From contig CAUWGX010000008.1 of the NCBI GenBank assembly GCA_963558565.1, positions 1 to 64,000 of the forward strand: a stretch of DNA of 64,000 bases, read 5' to 3'. The DNA is from Atopostipes sp963558565 (GTDB taxonomy: Bacteria; Bacillota; Bacilli; Lactobacillales; Carnobacteriaceae_A). Positions 7,857-17,158 of this stretch are shown piece by piece. The notes under the pieces are model-generated. The model was not told where the DNA came from. It did not search any database and saw only the letters and a program-made list of their open reading frames with translations. Position 1 is the stretch's first letter. Each line of letters begins with the position of its first letter. The translations under genes were made by a program, and so were the position numbers.

Positions 7857-8008
7857 AAGTAACGCCTCCTTTGTGGAACTTATAATATAGCAGAAAATAA
7901 ATATATTCTACTATTACGCCTTCGAGCAGAAGCTGATGGGGATGCTATTTGGGAACGATCTCTTCCCCGTGTATTTCATCTTCTAAACGCTTTTTTAAGG
8001 CATAAAAA

Positions 8009-8057
8009 AACAACCTGTCCTTTCTATTCATCATAAATAGAAAAATGACAGATTGTT
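8009..8057 (-). terminator. Terminator of the fdrA/DUF2877/arcC operon
   Basis: AACAACCTGTC (8009-8019) pairs with GACAGATTGTT (8047-8057), with an inner CTATT/AATAG stem. On the minus strand the stem runs into a T-rich tract. It lies just after the carbamate kinase stop codon. Confidence 0.85.
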
Positions 8058-8070
8058 TTAATGGTTTTGT

Positions 8071-9012
8071 TTAGTCTAAAGAAACGACTGTTGCAGAACC
8101 GCCTTCAAAGAAATTATTAACATTTTCTAAAGAAGTGATTACAGCTTTTGCTTCTGGACGTCCTTCAACAAAATTAATAGCCGCTTCAACTTTCGGCAAC
8201 ATTGAACCTTTTGCGAATTGCTCTTCTTCGATCCATTGTTTCAACTGCTTAACAGTAACTTCTTCTAGTTTTTCTTGGTTCGGTTGGTTGAAGTTAATAT
8301 ACACGTTATCGACACCTGTTAAAATGAGTAAATAATCAGCTTCCACTAATTCTGCTAATTTTGCGGATGCAAAATCTTTATCAATAACCGCTTCAACGCC
8401 CTTATAGCCTTCATCTGAAGCAACAACGGGGATTCCGCCCCCTCCTGCTGAAACAGTCACTACATCATTTTCAATCAGTTGATTAATGACTGGATATTCA
8501 ACAATTGATTCTGGCTTTGGTGAAGCTACTACTTTTCGATAACCACGACCAGCATCTTCAACATAAGTGTCTCCTGTCTCTTCTGTTGCTTGTTTTGCTT
8601 CTTCTTCAGTTAAGAAAGGTCCTACAGGTTTTGTTAAATCTTTAAATGCTGGGTCATCTTCATTTACAACCACTTGTGTAATAACAGATGCTACTTGCTT
8701 CTCAACGTTCGCAGCCAGTAATTTCTCTTTTAACGTATTTTGTAGCCAATAACCAATACTTCCTTGAGTCATCGCAACAAGTGTATCTAAAGGCAAAGCA
8801 GGGTTCTTTTCTGAATCTGCTGCAGCTTGTTGCAAGAGTAAGTTCCCTACCTGCGGCCCATTTCCGTGAGAAATAACAAGTTGATAATCTTGTTCAATTA
8901 AGCCCACTAATTTTTCGCTTGTATAACGTAAGGCATCCATTTGTCCTTGCGCGGTTGGATCATCGGTTAAGATAGCATTTCCGCCTAATGCAACAACAAT
9001 TCTTTTGTTCAT
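8071..9012 (-). CDS. arcC: Carbamate kinase
   Basis: 313-residue amino-acid-kinase-fold enzyme that converts carbamoyl phosphate plus ADP to ATP, CO2 and ammonia. Recognisable motifs are the N-terminal ALGGNAI, the SHGNGPQVGN loop, GGGGIPV and a C-terminal KGSMLPKVEAA. Length equals that of known ArcC proteins. There is no arginine deiminase or ornithine carbamoyltransferase nearby. Instead the gene ends the operon of the FdrA/DUF1116 fusion and DUF2877, the arrangement expected for ATP production from oxalurate. It starts 17 bases after the DUF2877 stop. In E. coli the equivalent paralog is YbcF. Confidence 0.96.
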   Translation of the reverse strand: MNKRIVVALGGNAILTDDPTAQGQMDALRYTSEKLVGLIEQDYQLVISHGNGPQVGNLLLQQAAADSEKNPALPLDTLVAMTQGSIGYWLQNTLKEKLLAANVEKQVASVITQVVVNEDDPAFKDLTKPVGPFLTEEEAKQATEETGDTYVEDAGRGYRKVVASPKPESIVEYPVINQLIENDVVTVSAGGGGIPVVASDEGYKGVEAVIDKDFASAKLAELVEADYLLILTGVDNVYINFNQPNQEKLEEVTVKQLKQWIEEEQFAKGSMLPKVEAAINFVEGRPEAKAVITSLENVNNFFEGGSATVVSLD

Positions 9013-9029
9013 AATCTTATCATCCCATC

Positions 9030-9866
9030 TTATAAAATTTGTAAGTACGTTAAAATACCTGTTAATAAATCATAACCAGAAGTTTCACCGTATTCTTCAA
9101 CAAGTGAAAGAGCTTCTTGCACCTGTTCCAGATCGTTATTTTTCACTGCTTCAAAGAGGAGAACTAAAGGCTCATTACTATAGCCTTTAAATAAAGCTTT
9201 ATAATACGATAAACTAACATCGGTCGTTGAACGTTCTTTTAATTGCGTTTGAACGATTTCCTGTATATGAGGTAATTGTTTTAAAGTTTGTTCCATCAAA
9301 ATTAACCCTTGTAAAAAGTCATCCCCAGTGGGAGTTAAACCAACTCCACCACCGATTAATTGTTTGACATGACTGACTTTGACTTCTTTTGCTTTTTGAA
9401 TATCTTCTAAAACGTTAAAAAGCATTTGATTCGATGAAAATCCAGATTGGTTAAATAAATCTAACGCTTCTAAGTTTTCCTCCAAATCTACTTTTTTTAA
9501 AGTTTTTCTAGATACTGGAACAACCTTTAACTGTTCAATTGTTTGATCTGTTATTTCAATCATAAAAACATTCGGTCTTGTATAAAACATCAGCTGATTC
9601 GAACGGAATCGGACGTGTACCCCTTCTTTTAAATAAGGATGTAAAGCAGTAAATACTGCTCTGTCGATAGTTAATCCGAGGGCTGATAACGTACCTTCTT
9701 GATGGTAACTCATATAGATCAGTTCGCCATCAAAATTTAAATTAAATCCATTCGGAAAAACCGAATGGATTTTAGCATAATTTTTATGCGAGAGTAATTC
9801 TTCAGTATACGAACTGAGTCTGGCAAACGTACTTCGTATATTTTGAGAACTTCGTTTACTCGACAT
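9030..9866 (-). CDS. DUF2877 protein (YlbF/AllH-like), probable oxamate carbamoyltransferase subunit
   Basis: Protein of about 278 residues resembling E. coli YlbF. A diagnostic stretch near the middle reads GVGLTPTGDDFLQG, the conserved DUF2877 motif. E. coli FdrA, YlbE and YlbF have been linked to oxamate carbamoyltransferase, which uses phosphate to split oxalurate into oxamate and carbamoyl phosphate. The operon order fdrA-DUF1116, DUF2877, arcC supports the same role. The start is uncertain. The ATG at 9866 gives an 11-base overlap with the upstream stop, whereas a TTG at 9893 would overlap by 38 bases and lacks a good ribosome binding site. Confidence 0.85.
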   Translation of the reverse strand: MSSKRSSQNIRSTFARLSSYTEELLSHKNYAKIHSVFPNGFNLNFDGELIYMSYHQEGTLSALGLTIDRAVFTALHPYLKEGVHVRFRSNQLMFYTRPNVFMIEITDQTIEQLKVVPVSRKTLKKVDLEENLEALDLFNQSGFSSNQMLFNVLEDIQKAKEVKVSHVKQLIGGGVGLTPTGDDFLQGLILMEQTLKQLPHIQEIVQTQLKERSTTDVSLSYYKALFKGYSNEPLVLLFEAVKNNDLEQVQEALSLVEEYGETSGYDLLTGILTYLQIL

Positions 9867-12800
9867 CAATACCCACAGCTTTTGCATATCCAATTAAGGC
9901 TTCTTCAAAGCTGCCAAGTGAGGCTCTAACTGTTCCAGCTCCAACTTGTCCTACACCGGCTTCTTTATGCGCCATTCCTGTGTTAATAATCGGAGTAATT
10001 CCTGTTTCTACAACTTTACGGATATCGATTCCTGCTACGGCACCTTTGAAGTCCCAGTTTGGAATAGACCATGTTGAGTTGTTGGCAACCGTGATTTTTT
10101 CCATCTCTTCAGAAATACGACGAGCATCATCTAAGCCGCTCAATCCGATAAATCGAGTCACTCCAGGAGCAGCAATCATTGCCATTCCACCAAGTCCAAT
10201 TGTTTCTGTAATTGAACTGTCACCGATATCTTTGTTGGCGTCTTCTGTTGAGTAACCTGTAAAGTATAGACCGTCTGGCGTATTGACTGGTGCTTCGTAC
10301 CATTCATCTCCTGTTTGGGCAATGCGTACACCAAAGTTTTCACCATTACGTGCCATTGTTGTTACAATTGTTCCTTCTTTAATCTTACGAGCATATTCAA
10401 CGATTGCTTTACCAGCAGCCATTGCAATATTTAAGAAGAATTGGTCGGTATCTGCTAAGAACTGGATAACCTCTTCTTTTTCTTCTCCGCTGACATCATC
10501 AAGTGCAACAATTGCAGGTGTAATCTCTTTTAAGAAGACTAGAGAAGCGGCAATGTTACGTTGATGGAATTCGTCACCCATACCAATCGCACGAGCAATC
10601 ATAACGTTTAAGTTCATACCCTCATCAAATGAACGAACAGCTTTTCCAAGCACTGGTCCTAAGACATCTTGCATCCATTTTAGACGGTTAATAACTTCCT
10701 CTGAGTTTGCTCCAAAACGTAGAACTTCTCCGATTCCTTCGTTCATGATACTGACACCACGTGAACCTTCTTCAGATTCATCGGCATCATTTTCAACTAA
10801 AACCATTGGGAAGTTTTTCGTAGTAATTCCACCCATTGGGCCAACTGCATCTACATCATGACATGGCATGAAACGAACTTCGCCATTTTCTAGTTGTTGT
10901 AGTGCATCGTCTTGATCGGTTGCCCAACCTTCAAAGAGCATCGCGCCCACACATGCACCTTGCATTGGTCCTGTCATGTTTTCCCATTTAATTGGTGGTC
11001 CTGCATGCAAGATAATCTTCTCATCGGTATCTAGTTCAGGAATAAGCTCATATCCAGGACGAACATCGGTTAACATCGGTTGTGAACCAGTTAAACGCTC
11101 GATAACTTTTTCGTTAGCCGCATCAATTTCATCTGCGCGCTTATCTAATTCATTTAAGATATGAATTAATTTTTTGTTTCCACCAGCTCTTGGTCTCCAG
11201 TTAAATTGTAAAGCTTCGCCACCAAATTCAATGATTGGTTCTGTAAAGCTCTTAATTCCAATATTGATCACGCGTGGGGGTGTGTTGATTAAATCAGCAG
11301 TTGATTCGCTAATTTGAGGGAGTGCAACTGTCTCACCTGTATAATCAACAAATGTTTTCTTCGGAAACTCTACTTCTTTATCCATTAGTTTCAATGCATA
11401 ACGAATGGCGTGCTCGTTACTTGGTGCAACAATAACACCTGCATCTTCTAATGTTTTTCTAGCTTCTTCCAGTCCTTGTGGATCTTGTTCCGTTCCTACA
11501 ATTGAACTGATCACATAGAGTTCACGTCCAGATTCTTTCGCTTCATCTAAAGCTTCTTTAATACTTGGTGCTAATGCGCCAGCCATATCTGGGTGTGAGC
11601 CATATCCAAGAACAACGTCAAGTAAGATGACACCTGTCGTTTCATCTTCAAGGACTTCTTCAAGTTTATTCACACGTACTTCTGGGTCAATCATTGGATG
11701 TGGTTTTCCTTGAGTATAAATGTCGTCACCTAAGTCCATGACTTGGAAGCCATGTGTATTCAAGATAAAGCCATCTTCTGATTGAATAGAACCTAAATCA
11801 AGCGCATCCGCAATTAAAGTAGCTGCTTCATTCGCTAAGGTTCCTCCTGAGTAAAGACCTTTCACCGTTTTACCTTCTGATAAAGTATCTTCAACTTCAA
11901 AATCTAATGGTTGTGTATAGCTTTCTTTTACTTCTTCCCCATTCGCTAAATCAACCGCCGTGCGTGCTGCTTCTTCTAATGTGTAAGCTAGCGCAACATT
12001 TCCTTCATGTTCTGTTGGCTTTTCACCTAAGAAAATAGCAACAACTGGTTTTGAGACGGATTGCAGTGTTTTAACGACTTTGTCTCGTACCGATTTAGCA
12101 GGTGGTTTTGAAATAACTAAAATAACATCTGTTGGATCATGTTCTTCTAGAGCTGCAATCGAATCAAGCATTGTAATCGCGCCCACATCTTCATGTAAGT
12201 CGCGTCCTCCTGTACCGATCGCATGAACAAGTCCGCCACCTAATTCATTAATAATGGTTGCTGTTTCTTGAATTCCGGTACCAGAAGCTCCAACAATCCC
12301 AATGTTACCTGGCGTTGAAACATTCGTAAACGCTAAAGGTACGCTTGAAATAACCCCTGTACCACTGTCTGGTCCCATTAATAGTAAACCTTTTTCATGT
12401 GCTTTTTTCTTCAGACGGATTTCGTCTTCAAGCGGAACGTTATCACTAAATGAAAACACGTTCAGACCATTATCTAGGCCACGTTCGATTTCATCTGCCG
12501 CATATTCCCCTGGAACGGATACTAAGGCTAAGTTCGCGTCTTCTAAACCTTCTAAAGCATCTGACCAGTTATCAACTTCTGAAAGGCCACCTTCTTCACT
12601 TCCTGAAGATAAGTCTTCTAAGAAATTATCCACTGTTTCTAAAACATCATCCATCACTGATTCTTCATCAGCATCGATAACGATGGCCATTTCATTGGCC
12701 CCAGCTTCTTCGACTTCATCCGTATACAAGCCAGCTGTTTTCAGCATATCTTTGTTTGCATCTGTTGCCATCATTACTTGGCCTTGGTTAACACCGTCAA

Positions 12801-12876
12801 CTTCGTTTACTTCATTTGTTAAAAGCATTAAGTTAATCGAATCTTGGTAACTATCTTTAATAACCGTATATAACAT
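9856..12876 (-). CDS. FdrA-DUF1116 fusion, probable oxamate carbamoyltransferase large subunit
   Basis: A 1006-residue protein that joins two normally separate genes. Residues 1 to about 580 correspond to FdrA (E. coli protein about 555 residues): Rossmann-like motif GNIGIVGASGTG (190-201), GGRDL, and the FdrA C-terminal landmark RAGGNKKL. Residues about 586-1006 (421 residues) correspond to YlbE/DUF1116, with HAGPPI, GPMQGACVGA and CHDVDAVGPMGG motifs. FdrA has an acyl-CoA-synthetase-like fold. The established E. coli context is oxalurate phosphorolysis with YlbF. The MGPDCGT motif of E. coli FdrA reads MGPDSGT here (Ser171). GGAGG precedes the ATG. It is the first gene of the operon with DUF2877 and arcC. 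No frameshift is needed for the fusion. Confidence 0.93.
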   Translation of the reverse strand: MLYTVIKDSYQDSINLMLLTNEVNEVDGVNQGQVMMATDANKDMLKTAGLYTDEVEEAGANEMAIVIDADEESVMDDVLETVDNFLEDLSSGSEEGGLSEVDNWSDALEGLEDANLALVSVPGEYAADEIERGLDNGLNVFSFSDNVPLEDEIRLKKKAHEKGLLLMGPDSGTGVISSVPLAFTNVSTPGNIGIVGASGTGIQETATIINELGGGLVHAIGTGGRDLHEDVGAITMLDSIAALEEHDPTDVILVISKPPAKSVRDKVVKTLQSVSKPVVAIFLGEKPTEHEGNVALAYTLEEAARTAVDLANGEEVKESYTQPLDFEVEDTLSEGKTVKGLYSGGTLANEAATLIADALDLGSIQSEDGFILNTHGFQVMDLGDDIYTQGKPHPMIDPEVRVNKLEEVLEDETTGVILLDVVLGYGSHPDMAGALAPSIKEALDEAKESGRELYVISSIVGTEQDPQGLEEARKTLEDAGVIVAPSNEHAIRYALKLMDKEVEFPKKTFVDYTGETVALPQISESTADLINTPPRVINIGIKSFTEPIIEFGGEALQFNWRPRAGGNKKLIHILNELDKRADEIDAANEKVIERLTGSQPMLTDVRPGYELIPELDTDEKIILHAGPPIKWENMTGPMQGACVGAMLFEGWATDQDDALQQLENGEVRFMPCHDVDAVGPMGGITTKNFPMVLVENDADESEEGSRGVSIMNEGIGEVLRFGANSEEVINRLKWMQDVLGPVLGKAVRSFDEGMNLNVMIARAIGMGDEFHQRNIAASLVFLKEITPAIVALDDVSGEEKEEVIQFLADTDQFFLNIAMAAGKAIVEYARKIKEGTIVTTMARNGENFGVRIAQTGDEWYEAPVNTPDGLYFTGYSTEDANKDIGDSSITETIGLGGMAMIAAPGVTRFIGLSGLDDARRISEEMEKITVANNSTWSIPNWDFKGAVAGIDIRKVVETGITPIINTGMAHKEAGVGQVGAGTVRASLGSFEEALIGYAKAVGIDVE

Positions 12877-13119
12877 TTACTTATTCCTCCTCAACTATTA
12901 TTGTAGAGCGCTTTCAGTTTTAATTATATAGCCATATTTACTAAATTTATCCCTTCATTTATCCACTCTGTCTAAATATAGAGCAAATGTTACAATATAG
13001 TTGCTATTTTTATTAGCAATCCCCTAAAATGAACTTGTAGAGCTGTTTTAAAATAGCTCCTCTATACTGATTAAATGATTTACAACTTTTAAAAAATTCT
13101 ATTAGAAAGATGATGGAGT
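12877..13119. promoter_or_regulatory. Divergent promoter region of fdrA fusion and esterase
   Basis: 243 gene-free bases. On the minus strand TACAAT lies about 30 bases before the fdrA start, and a partial cre-like sequence TGAAAGCGCTC overlaps its spacer. Two inverted repeats follow toward the esterase: TTGCTA...TAGCAA (about 13003-13020) and a near-perfect 20-bp palindrome at 13040-13059 (GAGCT, TTTTAAAA core, AGCTC). These are candidate operators for PucR or another regulator. None can be assigned by sequence alone. Confidence 0.5.
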
Positions 13120-14007
13120 ATGACTGTTTATACTGAAGAAACGATAAATATTTTATCTTTTCAAAATATCGACTTACAAGCTACTTTTTATCGTCCAACG
13201 GAAGTAGAACTTGAAACAACGATTCTCTATTTCCACGGAGGCGGATTTGTCTTCGGTTCTCGCCAAGACTTACCCCAACAATATATTGAACTGTTAGCCT
13301 CCTCTGGTATCGGTATTCTTGCGATTGATTATCCACTAGCACCCGAAACAAAATTAGCGACTATTCTCGAGACAACTTCTGAAATCATGGATTGGTTGGT
13401 CAACCACTTCCTTCCTGAATTCAATCAAGAACGTTATTTTATGATGGGACGTTCAGCAGGAGCATTTTTAGCTTTAGCCAACGGCCTATATGCTAACCAA
13501 TTAGACGTTCAACCTTTAGGGATTATTTCACTTTATGGTTACTTTAATTTAAATGATGCTTCCTTTTCCGTACCTAATCGTCACTATTTAAAATACCCGA
13601 AAGTAAATGAACGGACAGTCGCGGCACAAATTCAAAAAGAACCCATTGTAGAATCAGAGGATCAAAACCGTTACCTTCTCTATCTAGCAGCTAGACAAAA
13701 AGGGGACTGGTTAAATTTATTCCTCTCATCCTCCGATCAAAAACGAAAATTATCTCTTCGTAAAGAGGATTTAAAGCGTCTCCCTTCGTTATTTATTTCA
13801 GCCGCTACAGGGGACCCAGACATTCCTGTTCGTCAATCTCGTCAGTTAGCAAATTTCCATCCAGACGCTACGCTAAAGCTTTTCGAAGCAGACGAACACG
13901 ATTTTGACCGCACTCATGAAGATACGATAGGAATCGAACTTTACGAAAATATCGTTTCCTGGGTTTCAGAAAAGATTGCTGAAACAGAACCATCCCAAAA
14001 TCCTTAA
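13120..14007 (+). CDS. Alpha/beta hydrolase (HSL/acetyl-esterase-like)
   Basis: 295-residue alpha/beta hydrolase. The oxyanion-hole motif HGGGF is at residues 39-43, the nucleophile elbow GRSAG has Ser112, and a GDPDIPV segment supplies the acid (Asp232 or Asp234). His260 lies in DEHDF. No signal peptide is seen, so the enzyme is cytoplasmic. Substrate is unknown; carboxylester hydrolysis is expected of the family. It is divergent from the fdrA operon and lies inside the allantoin island, but nothing in the sequence ties it to that pathway. The ribosome binding site is weak. Confidence 0.85.
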   Translation: MTVYTEETINILSFQNIDLQATFYRPTEVELETTILYFHGGGFVFGSRQDLPQQYIELLASSGIGILAIDYPLAPETKLATILETTSEIMDWLVNHFLPEFNQERYFMMGRSAGAFLALANGLYANQLDVQPLGIISLYGYFNLNDASFSVPNRHYLKYPKVNERTVAAQIQKEPIVESEDQNRYLLYLAARQKGDWLNLFLSSSDQKRKLSLRKEDLKRLPSLFISAATGDPDIPVRQSRQLANFHPDATLKLFEADEHDFDRTHEDTIGIELYENIVSWVSEKIAETEPSQNP

Positions 14008-14044
14008 AATCTAGATGGATTTTCCTAACCTGTCTTTTCGTCAA

Positions 14045-14064
14045 GCGAATACATCTCTATTCGC
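14045..14064. other. Small hairpin after esterase gene
   Basis: GCGAATA (14045-14051) and TATTCGC (14058-14064) form a 7-bp stem with a 6-base loop, without a U-run. It may contribute to termination or mRNA stability. The rest of 14065-14141 shows nothing recognisable. Confidence 0.35.
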
Positions 14065-14141
14065 ATTTATAGGTGTAGTCTACATGAAAAATATTTAATT
14101 GTCTGCTTTAAATGTTTCAAATCCTTAAAAATATTTAAATA

Positions 14142-14190
14142 AAAAGTATCCTTTAAGAGATTTGTTGTTCTCTCTAAGAAGGATACTTTT
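14142..14190. terminator. Bidirectional terminator between esterase and allB
   Basis: AAAAGTATCCTT (14142-14153) pairs with AAGGATACTTTT (14179-14190), and an inner TTAAGAGA/TCTCTAA arm extends the stem. A-runs and T-runs on both sides allow termination of both converging genes. Confidence 0.9.
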
Positions 14191-14205
14191 TTATTTAGCT
14201 AAGTT

Positions 14206-15567
14206 TTATTTTTTAATGAATTTTCCAATATAGTCTTTAGAGACCCCTTCATCTTGTGCGTAGACGGTTTCTCCACGTAAGATCGTTTGGACGACTTGAG
14301 CGCCGATCTCTTGACCGATATATGGACTCATCTTATTACGATATTCTAAATCTTCCGCTTCTAAAGTATAAGGTTTGTCTGGTTGGATAAGAACAAAGTC
14401 TGCGTCATAACCGATACTAATATGTCCTTTTCCTTCTAACTCATACAATTCAGCGGGTTTACTTGCGATAATTTCAGCAAAACGTGTCAGAGACATCCCA
14501 CGTTTTTGAACCCCTTCGTCAAATAAGATATCGACGTTATTTTGGAGTCCCGCAATTCCACCCCAGGCTTCAAATACATTATCTGTATCTTTTAAATCAG
14601 GTGTTGAAGGTGAGTGGTCAGAGGTTACAAAATCAATATCGCCATTGATCACTTGTTCCCACAAGCCATCTTGTGCTTCTTGGTCACGGATTGGTGGTGA
14701 ACATTTAACAACTGGACCAATTGCATCTAATTCATCGGTCGTAAAGTAGAGATAATGTGTACAAGTTTCAGCTGTCACATCGACTCCGCGGTCTCGTGCT
14801 TCTTTAATCACTTCAACCCCTCTTGGAGTGGCGACGTGACAAATATGAATTCGACAACCTGTTTCTTCTGCGAAAGTAATTGCCCGTTGAATGGGTTCAA
14901 TTTCCGTAATTTCTGGACGACTATCCACGTATGCTTGGAAGTCTTTTTCGCCATTTTCATAAGCAATATCACCTAAGCGATCAGTAATCGCAGCATTTTC
15001 CGCGTGAAGTGCTAATACTTTTCCTGTTTCCGCTATTTGACGCATGCCTTCGCGTAGGGAATAGTCATCAACGTTTTGGAAATCTCCTTCAATTGAACGG
15101 TCTCCCGCTGTCGCCATGAATGCTTTATAAGCAGCAACACCTTTTTCATCCAATTCCTGGATGCCGCCGTCTAGATTAAACGGCACTAAACCTCCAAAAG
15201 AAGCCACATCCGCTTGTAAATTCCCTTCGCCTGCTTGGTATTTAATGTCAATGGTTTCAGCGTCGACTGTTGCAGGTACTTGGTTAAGTGGCATTTCCAT
15301 AAAAGAAGTTACGCCACCTTTGGCAGCCGCTGCTGTTCCTGTAACATAACCTTCCCATTCATCTCGGTAACCGCCACCTGGATCCGTAATGTGAACATGG
15401 GCGTCCACCATTCCTGGGCTGACGATTAATCCTTCCGCATCGATTTCCTTTTCTCCTTCTAAATCAGCACCAATTGCAACAATTTTTTCATCCTTTACAG
15501 CTACATCGGTTTTTACTGCTCCGGTGTCTAAGATAACTAAACCATTCTTTATGACTAAATCGTTCAT
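14206..15567 (-). CDS. allB: Allantoinase
   Basis: 453-residue cyclic amidohydrolase that opens the hydantoin ring of allantoin to allantoate. The amidohydrolase metal site is complete: HVH (His57, His59) in DAHVHITDPG, bridging Lys148 in AYKAFMA, His188 in LHAEN, His244 in CHVATP and Asp317 in TSDHSPS. The product length is that of bacterial AllB. It is the last gene of the allC-MFS-pucI-allB operon, 69 bases after pucI. Dihydropyrimidinase or dihydroorotase are excluded by the surrounding allC, allD and allE genes rather than by sequence alone. Confidence 0.95.
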   Translation of the reverse strand: MNDLVIKNGLVILDTGAVKTDVAVKDEKIVAIGADLEGEKEIDAEGLIVSPGMVDAHVHITDPGGGYRDEWEGYVTGTAAAAKGGVTSFMEMPLNQVPATVDAETIDIKYQAGEGNLQADVASFGGLVPFNLDGGIQELDEKGVAAYKAFMATAGDRSIEGDFQNVDDYSLREGMRQIAETGKVLALHAENAAITDRLGDIAYENGEKDFQAYVDSRPEITEIEPIQRAITFAEETGCRIHICHVATPRGVEVIKEARDRGVDVTAETCTHYLYFTTDELDAIGPVVKCSPPIRDQEAQDGLWEQVINGDIDFVTSDHSPSTPDLKDTDNVFEAWGGIAGLQNNVDILFDEGVQKRGMSLTRFAEIIASKPAELYELEGKGHISIGYDADFVLIQPDKPYTLEAEDLEYRNKMSPYIGQEIGAQVVQTILRGETVYAQDEGVSKDYIGKFIKK

Positions 15568-15636
15568 TTTTTTCGCCCTTTCTATTGCTATATTTTTTTA
15601 AATCATTTAATACCGATCTCTTACTCTATTTTATAC

Positions 15637-17142
15637 CTATTCCGCATCGGTTTCATCTTCTAGAGTGATTCCTGTAATATATTCTTTCGGGAAAAACTTC
15701 ACTAAGAATAAATAAATGACGACAGCGATTACAAATCCAGCAATCCAAGAGATATCCGAAACAACACTTAAACTAGGAATAAATTGTCCGGCAAGTACAA
15801 TAAACAGACCACCTAGCGTTGCTATATAAGCGTGTCCATTGATACCATAATATTTACTCTCTCGTCCTTCTTCACTGTCTTCATCCATATATAACTCGTC
15901 TAAATTAATATATCGCTTCTTCACAAAATAATAATGAGCAATCATTACACCACCAACTGGTCCTAAAAGCGCACCAATTAGGTTTAGGAAAGTAATAATC
16001 GCACCACCTTCACCCATAAATTTCCAAGGTAAAATGAAAATACTAATGATTCCAGCGAGTAAAACGCCTCGTTGGTAATTGATTTTTTTCGGAAAGAGAG
16101 CGCTTAACTGATAAGCCGCCGGAATGATGTTACCGGTCGCATTCGTCGATATTGTCGTTGATAAAAAGACAAGGGTTGAAATAATGATGGCTGGTAATGA
16201 ATCCCACTTATTAATAATATCTAAAACATCATTTTCTTGTCCATTAAAATGGAGGGAACCTCCAATTAAAATCACAACACTCATAAAAGCAAATACTAAA
16301 TAACCAACCGCTAAACCACTAATTTGTCCTTTGGTTTGATCTTCATTCGATTTTGCATTTTGCGTAAAGTCGGATACGCTTACACCTGGAGCTGCCCAAA
16401 CAGCTAAAACAGATGATATGACGATTAACATCGCAAATAGTGTATTATAATTCGTGTCCACATTTAACGAATAAGTCATAATATTTTGTAAGCCACCGCC
16501 TACTCGAATCGCCCAAATACTCATCGCTCCAAATACAATATAAATAATCGGAGTCAAAATACCTGTGAATCGATTAAGCGTCTCTCCTCCACCAAAACCA
16601 ATCGCTATATTCATTAACCAGAATACTAAGAAGGTAATCAGACCTGGGATGGTGATACCTAATATCTCCATCCCATTTCCGATTTCCAAAAATCCTGGCC
16701 ATATCTTACCAATTAGAATTAATAGCGCAGCGGATCCTGTGTAAGTCTGCAAACTAAACCATGCAATGGCTGCGATTACTCCACGTAAGAATCCTGGCAG
16801 TTTTGCTCCAATGTTTCCATATGTTGAACGTAAATGCATAGAAAATGGAATACCATAAGAAGCTCCTGCACGTCCATTGTAACTCATAAAAAGAGCCACA
16901 ATTAATCCACTAATAGCAATTGCAAGCATGACTTGGAAAGGGGATAATCCAAGAAGTAGAAAGCCTCCAACTGCTGCATAATTCGGGATGTTATGAATAG
17001 AGCCCATCCAAAGTGTAAAGAAATTTCTTGTACTTGTATTTCGTTTTTCTTTTGGCTTTGGAAGAACATCTTCGTTTTCATAACCACGTTCCCTAAACTC
17101 TTCAATTTCTTCATGTGTAACAGATATAGCCTCTTTTTTCAC
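15637..17142 (-). CDS. pucI: NCS1-family allantoin permease
   Basis: 501-residue nucleobase:cation symporter-1 family protein with about twelve membrane segments. N-terminal motifs (FFTLWMGSIHNIPNYAAVGG) match the NCS1 family that includes B. subtilis PucI and E. coli AllW/YbbW. The cytoplasmic N-terminus is charged. The start is GTG, with GAGGTGA ten bases upstream. It lies between the MFS transporter and allantoinase genes, so uptake of allantoin is the natural reading. Specificity is inferred from context. Confidence 0.92.
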   Translation of the reverse strand: MKKEAISVTHEEIEEFRERGYENEDVLPKPKEKRNTSTRNFFTLWMGSIHNIPNYAAVGGFLLLGLSPFQVMLAIAISGLIVALFMSYNGRAGASYGIPFSMHLRSTYGNIGAKLPGFLRGVIAAIAWFSLQTYTGSAALLILIGKIWPGFLEIGNGMEILGITIPGLITFLVFWLMNIAIGFGGGETLNRFTGILTPIIYIVFGAMSIWAIRVGGGLQNIMTYSLNVDTNYNTLFAMLIVISSVLAVWAAPGVSVSDFTQNAKSNEDQTKGQISGLAVGYLVFAFMSVVILIGGSLHFNGQENDVLDIINKWDSLPAIIISTLVFLSTTISTNATGNIIPAAYQLSALFPKKINYQRGVLLAGIISIFILPWKFMGEGGAIITFLNLIGALLGPVGGVMIAHYYFVKKRYINLDELYMDEDSEEGRESKYYGINGHAYIATLGGLFIVLAGQFIPSLSVVSDISWIAGFVIAVVIYLFLVKFFPKEYITGITLEDETDAE

Positions 17143-17158
17143 AAGAAGTCACCTCAAC

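Noticed and set aside
8071..9012. Arginine deiminase pathway locus
   Set aside because: arcC is present, but arcA, arcB and arcD are not; the operon context points to oxalurate instead.
12302..12850. 182-codon ORF on the plus strand inside the fdrA fusion gene
   Set aside because: Serine-rich antisense shadow of a strongly supported gene, without a ribosome binding site. Similar antisense readings inside malE, dnaX, tex and the lipoprotein gene were rejected for the same reason.
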